64,000 bases of DNA from Leisingera sp. M658. GTDB lineage: Bacteria; Pseudomonadota; Alphaproteobacteria; Rhodobacterales; Rhodobacteraceae. Position numbers and translations under genes: made by a program. The stretch is taken from NCBI RefSeq assembly GCF_025144145.1, contig NZ_CP083546.1:2744501-2808500 (forward strand), written 5' to 3'. Below the pieces are notes generated by a model. That model searched no databases, was not told the DNA's origin, and saw only the letters and a program-made list of their open reading frames with translations. Shown one piece after another: positions 1 to 6,798 of this stretch. The first letter of the stretch is position 1; each line of letters opens with the position of its first letter.

Positions 1-329
1 TGCGCGACATAGTCCTTAGGGCGCCCAGCAATGCCACGTTCCCACCGTTTGCAAACCGCTGGACCGGATACTGCGGCGCTTGGATTGTTGTGCTTTTGAT
101 CGCCTATTGCTGCGCTTGGATCACCTTTACATATGGCGGCTGTTCAGGAGGTATCAAACACAGCGCCGCGCGCTGCTACCACATTCCCAATGCGGCGGGA
201 CAATACGCGTCATTCATAATGTTTTTTGGCTTCATCTACCTGGTCTCGACCCTGATGCCAGCTTTCGTCATTCTTACCGCGACAGAAGCGGCTTACAGGC
301 TGCGTAAAAAACGGGTAACCGGTCCCTGA
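1..329 (+). CDS. Membrane protein, 3' part only
   Basis: The frame is open from the window edge (first whole codon at 3) to the stop at 329, so the start lies outside. About 108 residues are visible. They contain two strongly hydrophobic stretches, one around the [14 protein letters not shown] motif and one around [21 protein letters not shown], with a cysteine-rich loop between them, then a short basic tail (RLRKKR) that is probably cytoplasmic. A GTG at 90 exists but the frame is already coding-like upstream, so it was not chosen as start. I do not recognise the family. It lies about 100 bp upstream of hisF on the same strand and has no obvious link to histidine synthesis. Confidence 0.55.
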   Translation, partial: RDIVLRAPSNATFPPFANRWTGYCGAWIVVLLIAYCCAWITFTYGGCSGGIKHSAARCYHIPNAAGQYASFIMFFGFIYLVSTLMPAFVILTATEAAYRLRKKRVTGP

Positions 330-433
330 AACCGCCGCCCTCCCGGACCAAAACGCGCATCCACCGCCATATCTGTTGCGATTCCAGCGTCCATTGCGTA
401 CCCACGGGCCAAGCAGTCCGAAAGGCCCGATCC

Positions 434-1195
434 ATGCTGAAGACCCGTATCATTCCCTGTCTCGACGTCGCCGACGGGCGCGTGGTCAAGGGTGTCAATT
501 TTGTCGGCCTGCGCGATGCGGGCGACCCGGTGGAATCGGCCAAGGCCTATGATGCGGCCGGCGCGGATGAGATCTGCTTTCTCGATATTCACGCCACCCA
601 TGAGAACCGCGGCACCATGTTCGATGTGGTGCGCCGCACCGCCGAGCAGTGCTTTGTGCCGCTGACCGTGGGCGGCGGGGTGCGGACCAAGGATGATGTG
701 CGTGCGCTCTTGCTGGCCGGGGCTGACAAGGTCTCGTTCAACTCGGCTGCCGTGGCCAACCCGGATGTGATTGCCGAGGCCGCGGATCAATTCGGCAGCC
801 AATGCATCGTCTGCGCCATCGACGCCAAGACGGTGGAGCCTGGCCGCTGGGAGATCTTCACCCATGGCGGGCGCAAGGAAACCGGCATCGACGCGGTAGA
901 GTTCGCGCGCACGGTTGTGGCAAAGGGCGCCGGGGAGATCCTGCTGACCTCAATGGACCGGGACGGCACCAAATCGGGTTTTAACCTGCCGCTGACCCGG
1001 GCAATTTCCGATGCGGTGGACGTGCCGGTGATTGCCTCGGGCGGCGTCGGCAACCTGGACCACCTGGTGGAAGGCGTGACCAAGGGCGGTGCCTCAGCGG
1101 TGCTGGCGGCCTCGATCTTCCATTTCGGGGAATACACCATCCAGGAAGCCAAGAACCACATGGCTGCCGCCGGCATCCCGATGCGGCTGAACTGA
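434..1195 (+). CDS. hisF: Imidazole glycerol phosphate synthase, cyclase subunit HisF
   Basis: HisF is the cyclase half of the HisFH complex. It uses ammonia channelled from HisH to convert PRFAR into imidazole glycerol phosphate and AICAR. The protein has 253 residues, the normal length for the family, and the typical (beta/alpha)8 barrel. It starts with [20 protein letters not shown], where the Asp of CLDV is the catalytic acid, and carries the second catalytic Asp in SMDRDGT. Phosphate-binding loops GGGVR and ASGGVG are present. The ATG at 434 follows a weak Shine-Dalgarno sequence (aaagg). hisE begins 12 bp downstream, so the two are co-transcribed and form the end of a his cluster extending left of the window. 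Confidence 0.97.
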   Translation: MLKTRIIPCLDVADGRVVKGVNFVGLRDAGDPVESAKAYDAAGADEICFLDIHATHENRGTMFDVVRRTAEQCFVPLTVGGGVRTKDDVRALLLAGADKVSFNSAAVANPDVIAEAADQFGSQCIVCAIDAKTVEPGRWEIFTHGGRKETGIDAVEFARTVVAKGAGEILLTSMDRDGTKSGFNLPLTRAISDAVDVPVIASGGVGNLDHLVEGVTKGGASAVLAASIFHFGEYTIQEAKNHMAAAGIPMRLN

Positions 1196-1206
1196 GGGGG
1201 CATGTG

Positions 1207-1524
1207 ATGAGCCTGCTGCACGATCTCGAAACCACAATCCTGTCCCGCAAAGGCTCAGATCCGGAGGCCAGCTGGACCGCCAGGCTGCTCGCCAAAGGTC
1301 CGGAGAAATGCGCCGAGAAATTCGGCGAGGAAGCCATTGAGGCCATCATCGAAGCGGTGAAGGGCGACAGCGGCAAGCTCGCCTCGGAAGGCGCCGATGT
1401 GCTCTATCATTTCCTGGTGATGCTAGCCGCGCGTGACGTGGCGCTGGACGATGTGCTGCAGGTGCTGGCGGAACGCCAGGGCCTGAGCGGTATCACCGAG
1501 AAGGCCAGCCGCCCCAAGGGCTGA
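1207..1524 (+). CDS. hisE: Phosphoribosyl-ATP pyrophosphatase HisE
   Basis: HisE hydrolyses phosphoribosyl-ATP to phosphoribosyl-AMP, the second step of histidine synthesis. It is 105 residues long, a normal length for a stand-alone HisE. The MazG-like helical fold carries the metal-binding pattern [13 protein letters not shown], followed by the [11 protein letters not shown] helix. The start chosen is ATG 1207, preceded at good distance by gaggggg; an in-frame GTG at 1204 is less likely. It is encoded 11 bp after hisF and is probably translated from the same transcript. HisI is not fused here and must be encoded elsewhere. Confidence 0.95.
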   Translation: MSLLHDLETTILSRKGSDPEASWTARLLAKGPEKCAEKFGEEAIEAIIEAVKGDSGKLASEGADVLYHFLVMLAARDVALDDVLQVLAERQGLSGITEKASRPKG

Positions 1525-1556
1525 TCCCGGACTCGGACGGCCCCTTTTGGAGGCGG

Positions 1557-1603
1557 GTCAAGGGAGGCGCAGCCTCCGCGCGGCAGCGCGGCTTGCCCTT
1601 GAC
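1557..1603. repeat. Dispersed GC-rich palindromic element after hisE
   Basis: GTCAAGGG at 1557-1564 pairs with CCCTTGAC at 1596-1603. Inside there are further self-complementary runs (ggaggc/gcctcc at 1563-1577 and a ccgcgcgg-rich part). This nested structure resembles REP-like intergenic elements of roseobacter chromosomes and may also slow transcription leaving hisE. Confidence 0.5.
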
Positions 1604-1655
1604 GCGCGAAAGAAAAGTACAATCAGAAAGGCCCTGAAGGGCACACCTGCACCTT

Positions 1656-1680
1656 AAGGGCTTTTCAGCCCTTTCTTCTT
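1656..1680 (+). terminator. Rho-independent terminator downstream of hisFE
   Basis: A perfect 7-bp stem (aagggct 1656-1662, agccctt 1667-1673) with a 4-nt loop is followed by a pyrimidine run tcttctt. It would end transcription from hisFE before the convergent gene at 1768. Confidence 0.55.
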
Positions 1681-1767
1681 GCGCCGCGCAGCGGCGCTAC
1701 GCCCAACCGTGGAGGCCGTCCAAAGGACGGCCGGAACGGGCGGGAGCGCCTCCGCCCCGCCGCCGCC

Positions 1768-2238
1768 TCAAAGCTTCGAGGATATGATTCCGGTGGCGAA
1801 ACCGCCGAAACGCAACTCTCCGAACAGGCGCTGGTATTCGATCTTGGGACAGCGGTTCTGGATCACCGTGACACCGCGTGCTTCGGCCTTTGCGGCGGCT
1901 TCGGCATGCTCCACCCCGATCTGCATCCAGATGGTCTGAAGGTCAGGAAACGCCTCCAGCGCCTCGTCCGCAATGGGCGGCACCGCCTCTGAGCGGCGGA
2001 AGATATCGACCATGTCCACCGGGGCGTCTATATCAGAAAGGCTGGCCCGCACTGTTTCGCCAAACAGCATCTTGCCTGCATGGCCGGGATTCACCGGAAT
2101 CACCCGGTATCCCTTGAGACCCAGATAGCGCGCCACGTAATAACTGGGGCGCACCGGGTTCATCGACACGCCGACCACCGCCACAGTTTTGGTCCGCTGC
2201 AGGATCGTCTTCAGATGCTCGTCGCTGTATTCTGTCAT
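1768..2238 (-). CDS. CoA-binding domain protein (YccU/YneT-like)
   Basis: A 156-residue single-domain protein with a Rossmann-like CoA-binding fold. The N-terminal motif VAVVGVSMNPVRPSYYVARY is the characteristic nucleotide-binding loop; MVDIFRRSE and IWMQIGV follow, and NRCPKIEY lies near the C-terminus, as in the succinyl-CoA synthetase alpha-like CoA_binding_2 family. The start chosen is ATG 2238; the reading frame extends further upstream but with unlike composition and across a terminator. These proteins are widespread; the biochemical role is not established. It is a single-gene unit convergent with hisE and isolated from the upstream YHS gene by terminators. Confidence 0.85.
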   Translation of the reverse strand: MTEYSDEHLKTILQRTKTVAVVGVSMNPVRPSYYVARYLGLKGYRVIPVNPGHAGKMLFGETVRASLSDIDAPVDMVDIFRRSEAVPPIADEALEAFPDLQTIWMQIGVEHAEAAAKAEARGVTVIQNRCPKIEYQRLFGELRFGGFATGIISSKL

Positions 2239-2297
2239 GCCGCGCACACTAGCTGCGGCGCCCGCTCTCGCAAAGGCGGATTCGCTGCCGGGTGAAC

Positions 2298-2325
2298 AAA
2301 AAAGCGCCCGGACGAACCGGGCGCT
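2298..2325 (-). terminator. Strong rho-independent terminator (third of a tandem set)
   Basis: Perfect 9-bp stem agcgcccgg (2303-2311) / ccgggcgct (2317-2325), loop of five, with six A on the plus strand at 2298-2303, giving a U-run on the minus strand. Confidence 0.85.
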
Positions 2326-2346
2326 AGGTATGGAACGAGGGACAGT

Positions 2347-2377
2347 GAAAAAGATCTGCGGTGGTTCCACTCCGCAG
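2347..2377 (-). terminator. Hairpin with U-run, second of the tandem set
   Basis: CTGCGG 2356-2361 pairs with CCGCAG 2372-2377. The minus-strand transcript then reads aucuuuuuc. It could be a second terminator or the body of a small RNA ending at 2298. Confidence 0.5.
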
Positions 2378-2405
2378 TCCCTATTGAATATGGGCCACAG
2401 TCTGA

Positions 2406-2439
2406 AAAATAAAAGAGCACCTCTCGCAATCGTGAGGTG
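2406..2439 (-). terminator. Terminator directly after the YHS gene
   Basis: GAGGTG at 2434-2439 and CACCTC at 2418-2423 form a stem on the minus strand, followed by a U-rich run (complement of 2406-2414). It begins only a few bases after the stop codon at 2445. Confidence 0.65.
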
Positions 2440-2444
2440 ACAGG

Positions 2445-2906
2445 TTATTTCCTTAGAACCGCGGGCCAATGCGCGCGGCCATCCGCAATCATCTGCACCG
2501 TGTCCGCCTGCCACAGATGGTGGACCCCGCGGTTGTTCAGAAGAAACAATTCGCCGTCCACAATGGCCCAGATCTGCGGATCTCCGTCATGCAATCGCCC
2601 CTGCGACATCGCATAGGCGCAGTAGCCGCCAAAGGCTGGCGCATAGGCCCGCGGGTTGGCCTCGAACTGTGCCTGATTGCGGGCTGATGCAAACCGCCAC
2701 ACAACGCCTTTCCACATCACCGCATGGCCGCGCCGTCCGGGTTCTGCCGTGCCACGTTCGAAAAACGCAACCGCATCATACCCCCCGATAGCAACGCCCG
2801 CGCGGGAGGAGAAAACAGCAGCATCTGCCCGCACCATATCCGGCAGGGACACAAACATCACCGCAATGGCCATCAGGACCAGACGCAAGGCCACATTGCA
2901 CTCCAT
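2445..2906 (-). CDS. Secreted YHS-domain protein
   Basis: 153 residues. The first 27 or so form a signal peptide (hydrophobic LRLVLMAIAVMFVSLP, then VRADA as cleavage region). The rest is a YHS domain: GGYDAVAFFERG, then VVWRFASARNQAQFEANPRAY and FGGYCAYAMSQG. YHS domains are thought to bind metal; the single Cys of GGYCAYA is the only cysteine of the mature protein. The C-terminal part (LFLLNNRGVHHLW) matches the usual end of this periplasmic family. The start at 2906 gives a complete signal peptide. It is monocistronic and followed by a terminator. Function is unknown, and a periplasmic location is inferred. Confidence 0.8.
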   Translation of the reverse strand: MECNVALRLVLMAIAVMFVSLPDMVRADAAVFSSRAGVAIGGYDAVAFFERGTAEPGRRGHAVMWKGVVWRFASARNQAQFEANPRAYAPAFGGYCAYAMSQGRLHDGDPQIWAIVDGELFLLNNRGVHHLWQADTVQMIADGRAHWPAVLRK

Positions 2907-3006
2907 TCACTTCTTGCAACAGACTTTCGACTCTGCCGCACCGCCCTGCTCTTGCAAAGACAGCATACGCAGATGTGATCAGCCCGTGACAGCCGGCGCT
3001 GCGGCC

Positions 3007-3783
3007 CTACCGGGCGATAGAGGCGTAAAGCGCAATGGCCGCTGCGTTGGAAACATTGAGCGAGCCAAAACCGCCCGCGGCGTCAATCTTGACCAGCCCG
3101 TCGACCGTTTCCTTGGTTTTCTGGCGCAGACCTGGCCCTTCGGCGCCCAGAACCAGTGCCACCGGCAGGTGCTTTTTGCCTTCCAGTGCGGTCTCGATGG
3201 TGTTCTCCGCCTCGCCGTCCAGGCCCAGCACGACAAAGCCCATGTTTTGCAGCTCGGTGATGGTGTCGGACAGGTTGCGCATCCGCAGATAGGGCTGGCG
3301 TTCCAGCGCGCCGCTGGCGGTCTTGGCCAGCGCCCCGGTTTCCGGTGCGGAATGGTGGCGGGTGCCGATTACCGCACTGGCGCCCAGCACCTCGGCCGAG
3401 CGCAGGATAGCGCCGACGTTATGCGGATCCGTCACCCGGTCCAGCAGCAGCACCCGCGGCGCCTCGCGGCCGATGCAGTTGTCGGCCAGCCCGCCCCAGT
3501 TCAAGGGCTTCACTTCCAGAGCGGCGCCCTGATGCACCGATTGCGCATCGATCGGAGGGTTGAACTTGCGCGGGTCGATCACCTCGGCCTCGACGCCCGA
3601 GGCTGCGATGGCGTCCGCCAGTTTCACTTCGGCGTTCATGGTCACCATCAGGCGCAGTTTTTCGCGCTGAGGGTTCATCAGCGCATCGCGCACCGCATGC
3701 AGCCCGAACAGCCATACGGTTTCTGCCGAGGCGGCCTTTTTGGACTGTTCTTTTGCGACGACCCATTTGGGCTTCTTGGTCAT
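3007..3783 (-). CDS. rlmB: TrmH-family RNA 2'-O-methyltransferase (RlmB-like)
   Basis: A SPOUT methyltransferase that uses S-adenosylmethionine to methylate a ribose 2'-OH in RNA, most likely the 23S rRNA position of RlmB. It has 258 residues. After an N-terminal substrate-binding domain (VWLFGLHAVRDAL, residues about 23-36), the three SPOUT motifs are clear: motif 1 DRVTDPHNVGAILRSAE, motif 2 LVLGAEGPGLR and motif 3 LNVSNAAAIALY, which form the knotted SAM site. ATG 3783 is preceded by ggagag. It is divergent from tRNA-Tyr at 3904, a frequent arrangement in this group as far as I recall. RlmB versus another TrmH paralogue cannot be decided from sequence alone. Confidence 0.9.
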   Translation of the reverse strand: MTKKPKWVVAKEQSKKAASAETVWLFGLHAVRDALMNPQREKLRLMVTMNAEVKLADAIAASGVEAEVIDPRKFNPPIDAQSVHQGAALEVKPLNWGGLADNCIGREAPRVLLLDRVTDPHNVGAILRSAEVLGASAVIGTRHHSAPETGALAKTASGALERQPYLRMRNLSDTITELQNMGFVVLGLDGEAENTIETALEGKKHLPVALVLGAEGPGLRQKTKETVDGLVKIDAAGGFGSLNVSNAAAIALYASIAR

Positions 3784-3839
3784 TTTGCTCTCCGGCAGAA
3801 AGAATTTTCAAGGCGTGCTGAAAACTTGCGTTTTTCCGG

Positions 3840-3868
3840 TTGACGCCCCTTTGGCCTGCTTGTAATCA
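3840..3868 (+). promoter_or_regulatory. Sigma70-type promoter of tRNA-Tyr
   Basis: TTGACG at 3840-3845, a 17-bp spacer, and TAATCA at 3863-3868 lie 35 bp ahead of the mature tRNA 5' end. The recombinase stop codon (3866-3868 on the other strand) lies within the -10 box. Confidence 0.7.
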
Positions 3869-5530
3869 CGCCTCCACATCAGGTGCAACATGCAACTGAC
3901 AGTGGGCGACAGGCCGCAAGGTGTGGCAGGGGACTGTAACTCCCTCGCGGAGACGCACGCCTGGTTCGATTCCAGGGTCGCCCACCATCCCGCACTTATG
4001 GGATGAAAATTCCGCTAACACCTTGAAAGGAAAGGTGGTTTTCGCGGTTCGATAACCCTCTTTTCTGCTATACCGAAGTGGCTCTGCAAAGGCCAGTTTC
4101 AGCACGGTTCGCCGAAGCAGTAAATCACCTTTTTCGTATATTTTCCAAGGACTTGCCAGAAAGGTTAACGCTGGTTCGATAAATTCCTCGAACCTGCCCT
4201 CCGGCGGCACGGTTTGATCGGCCTGTTCACGCAATTTGATGGCCTCACGCTCCAGCTTTTCCATCCGTTTTTCATAGGCTGAGATCACCGTTGGGCTGGA
4301 CGCATCCATGATCCTATCCAGCGTGGCTTCGATCTGTTTCTCGGTGTCCTTGATCTGGGCTTCCAGCGTTTTCTGCGCGCTCTGGGCCTCCGTGAGACGC
4401 ATGTTCCACATATCGGTGAACATCGCCTTGGCAATCGCAAAAAGCTGCTGTGCAGGCTCTAAAGAGCGAAGCAGCGCTTCTGCCCCTTCCTCAATCCTGG
4501 CACGCGGGATCGACCTGCGCCTGGAGTCGCAATTCGGGGTGCCGCAGAGGTAATAGGGATAGTGCTTCGTCCGGCCTTTCGACCAGCAAGAAGTCATCGG
4601 CTCGCCGCAATCATCACACAGCACAAATCCCCGCAACGGGAAATCTTCATTGATGTCCTTGCGTGCCGGAGCATAAAGCTGGCTGTTCAGAACCTTCTGA
4701 ATGCGCTCATGCGTGGCAAAGGAAATTAGCGGCTCGTGATGCCCCTTGCGGAGCGCGACATCCCATTCCTTGTATTCAATGTAGCCCGCATAGATGGGCT
4801 TCATGAGGATGTCTTTGACCTTGGAGGGATGGACATAGCCGCTGGCACCGCTTTTTGGGAAATCCGGCTTGGTTTCCAGGAAGCGCTTCACCTCCGCCCG
4901 CGATGCAAACCGTCCATGGGCATAGCCTTCCAACGCTTCGGCCAGGATTGAGGCCACAGGCTCATCCCGCACCAAATTCTTGCCATGCAGCTTGTCCTTG
5001 GCGTAACGGTAACCCATCGGCGGCGGGAAAACCCAATAGCCCTTCTCGAGACGGGCTTTCATCTTCTGAGACACCTGACGGCTGTTCTGTTCACGCTCCA
5101 ACTGGCCTTGCGCCGCAAACATGGTCTCAACAAAGCGGCCTTCAGGCGTGTTTTCGAACCGGAAGTTCAGGCACTCGATGGTTGCGCCCCGTGCATCGAA
5201 CTGTTCGCGCAAATCCCAGTGGAACCGCGTATCACGGGCGAAACGCTTAAGGTCATCAAAGATGACAACGTAAGTTTCGTTCTTCTGCGAGTTGAGATAG
5301 GCCAGCAGCGCCCGCATGGCGGGACGGTGCATGAAATTGCCGCCGCCCGTAAAATCATCGGTGAAAACCATCTCAACCGCATAGCCGCGCTCATCAGCAT
5401 GCTGGCGGCAGCGGTGTTCCTGGCTTTCCAGGCCATGGCCTTCGGTCTTTTGCTTTTTGTCCGAGACCCGGCAGTAGATCAAAGCCTTCTGCACAGGGTT
5501 GTCTCGGGGCATTGCAATATCGTGTTTCAT
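3866..5530 (-). CDS. Large serine recombinase (IME integrase), host-derived C-terminal tail
   Basis: Integrase/excisionase of the element. 554 residues as integrated. The N-terminal resolvase domain has the catalytic serine in YCRVSDKKQ (about residue 23) and the arginine-rich IFDDLKRFARDTR helix. A Recombinase domain follows (GYWVFPPPMGYRY), then a zinc ribbon (CDDCGEPM and a second cysteine pair LCGTPNC), a coiled coil near residues 375-435 and a C-terminal segment. ATG 5530 is preceded by aaaggacaggag. From residue 517 the frame enters tRNA-Tyr in antisense: GDPGIEPG and the following 30 residues are the complement of the tRNA and its promoter, not native sequence. The probable native tail lies at 28503-28619. 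The 111-residue gene upstream ends 28 bp before it. Confidence 0.93.
   Translation of the reverse strand: MKHDIAMPRDNPVQKALIYCRVSDKKQKTEGHGLESQEHRCRQHADERGYAVEMVFTDDFTGGGNFMHRPAMRALLAYLNSQKNETYVVIFDDLKRFARDTRFHWDLREQFDARGATIECLNFRFENTPEGRFVETMFAAQGQLEREQNSRQVSQKMKARLEKGYWVFPPPMGYRYAKDKLHGKNLVRDEPVASILAEALEGYAHGRFASRAEVKRFLETKPDFPKSGASGYVHPSKVKDILMKPIYAGYIEYKEWDVALRKGHHEPLISFATHERIQKVLNSQLYAPARKDINEDFPLRGFVLCDDCGEPMTSCWSKGRTKHYPYYLCGTPNCDSRRRSIPRARIEEGAEALLRSLEPAQQLFAIAKAMFTDMWNMRLTEAQSAQKTLEAQIKDTEKQIEATLDRIMDASSPTVISAYEKRMEKLEREAIKLREQADQTVPPEGRFEEFIEPALTFLASPWKIYEKGDLLLRRTVLKLAFAEPLRYSRKEGYRTAKTTFPFKVLAEFSSHKCGMVGDPGIEPGVRLREGVTVPCHTLRPVAHCQLHVAPDVEA
3904..3987 (+). tRNA. tRNA-Tyr (GTA)
   Basis: Class II tRNA with encoded CCA. 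The acceptor stem GGGCGAC (3904-3910) pairs fully with GTCGCCC (3977-3983); discriminator A3984, CCA 3985-3987. The anticodon arm GGGGA-CTGTAAC-TCCCT gives anticodon GTA. There is a long variable arm (CGGAGACG core) and a T arm CCTGG-TTCGATT-CCAGG. It is the integration target; it remains intact because the element joins just beyond its CCA. Transcription past the 3' end now runs antisense into the recombinase gene. Confidence 0.95.
3982..3989. other. attL core (tRNA 3' end)
   Basis: CCACCATC: the last two acceptor bases, discriminator and CCA of tRNA-Tyr plus TC. It is repeated at 28619. A second shared run, TGGTTCGATTC of the T arm (3962-3972), recurs at 28594-28604, so the attR side imitates the tRNA 3' end. 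Confidence 0.7.
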
Positions 5531-5558
5531 GACTCCTGTCCTTTCTCACACCCGCCCG

Positions 5559-5894
5559 TTATCCGGCCTCTGGCGCGCTGTTTGTATCCTCGTCTTTCTG
5601 ATTGCGCGTGCAGTTTACCGCATCAGGCGCGTTCTTGTCGCCTTCATCCTGGGAAGTTTGAAGTTGTCCACAGGCAGGCTCCAGCGGACGCACGGCAAAC
5701 CCTGCATCCACAAATCCCACCATGCAGTACCAGATCGACTCCAGCACCTGTTGTTTCTGCTCATCCGTCAGGCCGGAGCCATCCAGCATATGCTGGTATG
5801 CCTCGACATCGACAAAGACATTGCGTTTGCCTTCATTGGCAGAGATCGCCTCGTTGAAGGCATTGGTGATGGTGTTTTCGCTGTTTCCGTCCAT
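5559..5894 (-). CDS. Small acidic protein upstream of the recombinase
   Basis: 111 residues, not recognised. It is acidic and mostly helical in the first 70 residues (ENTITNAFNEAISANEG, DEQKQQVLESIWYCMVGFVDAGF), with a polar tail lacking predicted structure. ATG 5894 has a good Shine-Dalgarno (aaaggga). It ends 28 bp before the recombinase start and shares the promoter at 6111-6140, so it may be a recombination directionality or regulatory factor; that is inference from position only. No helix-turn-helix is evident. Confidence 0.7.
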   Translation of the reverse strand: MDGNSENTITNAFNEAISANEGKRNVFVDVEAYQHMLDGSGLTDEQKQQVLESIWYCMVGFVDAGFAVRPLEPACGQLQTSQDEGDKNAPDAVNCTRNQKDEDTNSAPEAG

Positions 5895-6110
5895 CGAAAT
5901 TCCCTTTCAGCGTTTCATCAGGCCGCAGCAGACGGTTCACGCAAGTTTGCGCGGCCAAGACGTGTTTTGATCTGGTGCTTGTCTGTTGGCGCATCTCACC
6001 CCAGTGAGGATTGCGCTCTGGCTTTTTACATCGGCGGATCAGACCCCGATGTGAGCCTCATGGCGTTTACCCAGCGCTCAGCGCGGGAGTTACGCCTTTT
6101 GTATATTTTC

Positions 6111-6140
6111 ATAATAACATCCATGAGTTGCATTGTGCAA
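6111..6140 (-). promoter_or_regulatory. Candidate promoter for the recombinase operon
   Basis: On the minus strand TTGCAC (6135-6140) and TATTAT (6111-6116) are 18 bp apart. The start point would lie about 210 bp upstream of the 111-residue gene. The 5895-6142 leader has several inverted repeats, for example ACATCGG/CCGATGT, but no gene. It is just past the stop of the upstream small gene. Confidence 0.5.
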
Positions 6141-6142
6141 AT

Positions 6143-6463
6143 TTATCTCTCGTCGCCGCCGCGCTCAGAGCGTGCTTGCCGCTGGAACGCCTTTCGGCCA
6201 TCGGCAGATTTGCAGCGAAGGCGGGTGCGCAGCTTCTCGATCATGTCGCAATGCTTCGTGCGTGCCAGCGCGTGGGAGGCAGCGCGGATGTCGTCCATCT
6301 CGAAGCGCAGTTCCGGTGCAGGTTCCTTCGGTTCATCCCGCGCCAGCTTGTCGAGGTGGGCGTTGGTGAGGGTTCCTGCAGTCTGGATCGTGCCATGCGT
6401 ACTGCGCCGATCTTGCGGGCGGGCGCTATCACCCGCCGCGCGGTTAAAGATCTTCCTGCCCAT
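6143..6463 (-). CDS. Small hydrophilic protein of the transfer module
   Basis: 106 residues from ATG 6463, preceded by gggagc and starting two bases after the stop of the gene before it (TAG-G-ATG), so translation is probably coupled. It is very basic and rich in R/K/D with a helical centre (LRFEMDDIRAASHALARTK). There is no recognisable family. Its position in an unbroken minus-strand run behind the coupling protein suggests a relaxosome or DNA-processing accessory. A longer version beginning at 6547 is possible but would overlap the previous gene heavily. Confidence 0.6.
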   Translation of the reverse strand: MGRKIFNRAAGDSARPQDRRSTHGTIQTAGTLTNAHLDKLARDEPKEPAPELRFEMDDIRAASHALARTKHCDMIEKLRTRLRCKSADGRKAFQRQARSERGGDER

Positions 6464-6464
6464 C

Positions 6465-6776
6465 CTAGCGCTCCCGGTCCCGATCACGGCCACGCGTGCG
6501 GCGGCTTTCCCGCCCGTCTCGGGGCTGGCCTTCGCGCTGGTGTTCACGCAGGCGGCTCACCGCGTCGTAGGAGTGTTCCGCCAGCCGCGACAGGCGCAGC
6601 AGGTCGTTCGCCGCAAAACTGTCCGTATCGCGGTACTGGCCATCCTCACCCCGGTAGGAACGGCGGAACTGCACGTTATGACTGGTCTTGCCGTCGCGGG
6701 TATTTTCCCAGACGGAAACTTTGATGTTCCCATCGCGCAGGGTTTCGGCAGGGCGGTTCTTCTGATCATCGCTCAT
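6465..6776 (-). CDS. Small mobile-element protein, possible ssDNA/transfer accessory
   Basis: 103 residues from ATG 6776 (Shine-Dalgarno aaggagaa). The N-terminal 60 residues look like a compact beta-rich domain (DGNIKVSVWENTRDGKTSHN, then VQFRRSYRGEDGQYRDTDSF) followed by a helix (NDLLRLSRLAEHSYDAVSRL) and a disordered Arg/Asp/Glu tail ending RGRDRDRER. From memory, similar W/Y-rich small proteins occur beside coupling-protein genes on alphaproteobacterial plasmids, and a PC4-like ssDNA-binding fold is possible; this is not proven. It starts 22 bp after the coupling protein stop. Confidence 0.7.
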   Translation of the reverse strand: MSDDQKNRPAETLRDGNIKVSVWENTRDGKTSHNVQFRRSYRGEDGQYRDTDSFAANDLLRLSRLAEHSYDAVSRLREHQREGQPRDGRESRRTRGRDRDRER

Positions 6777-6798
6777 GGCGTTCTCCTTGGTGGCTGGA

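Noticed and set aside
3866-3982. Conserved-looking protein tail GDPGIEPG and the 30 residues after it
   Set aside because: It is the translated complement of tRNA-Tyr and its promoter, not a protein domain.
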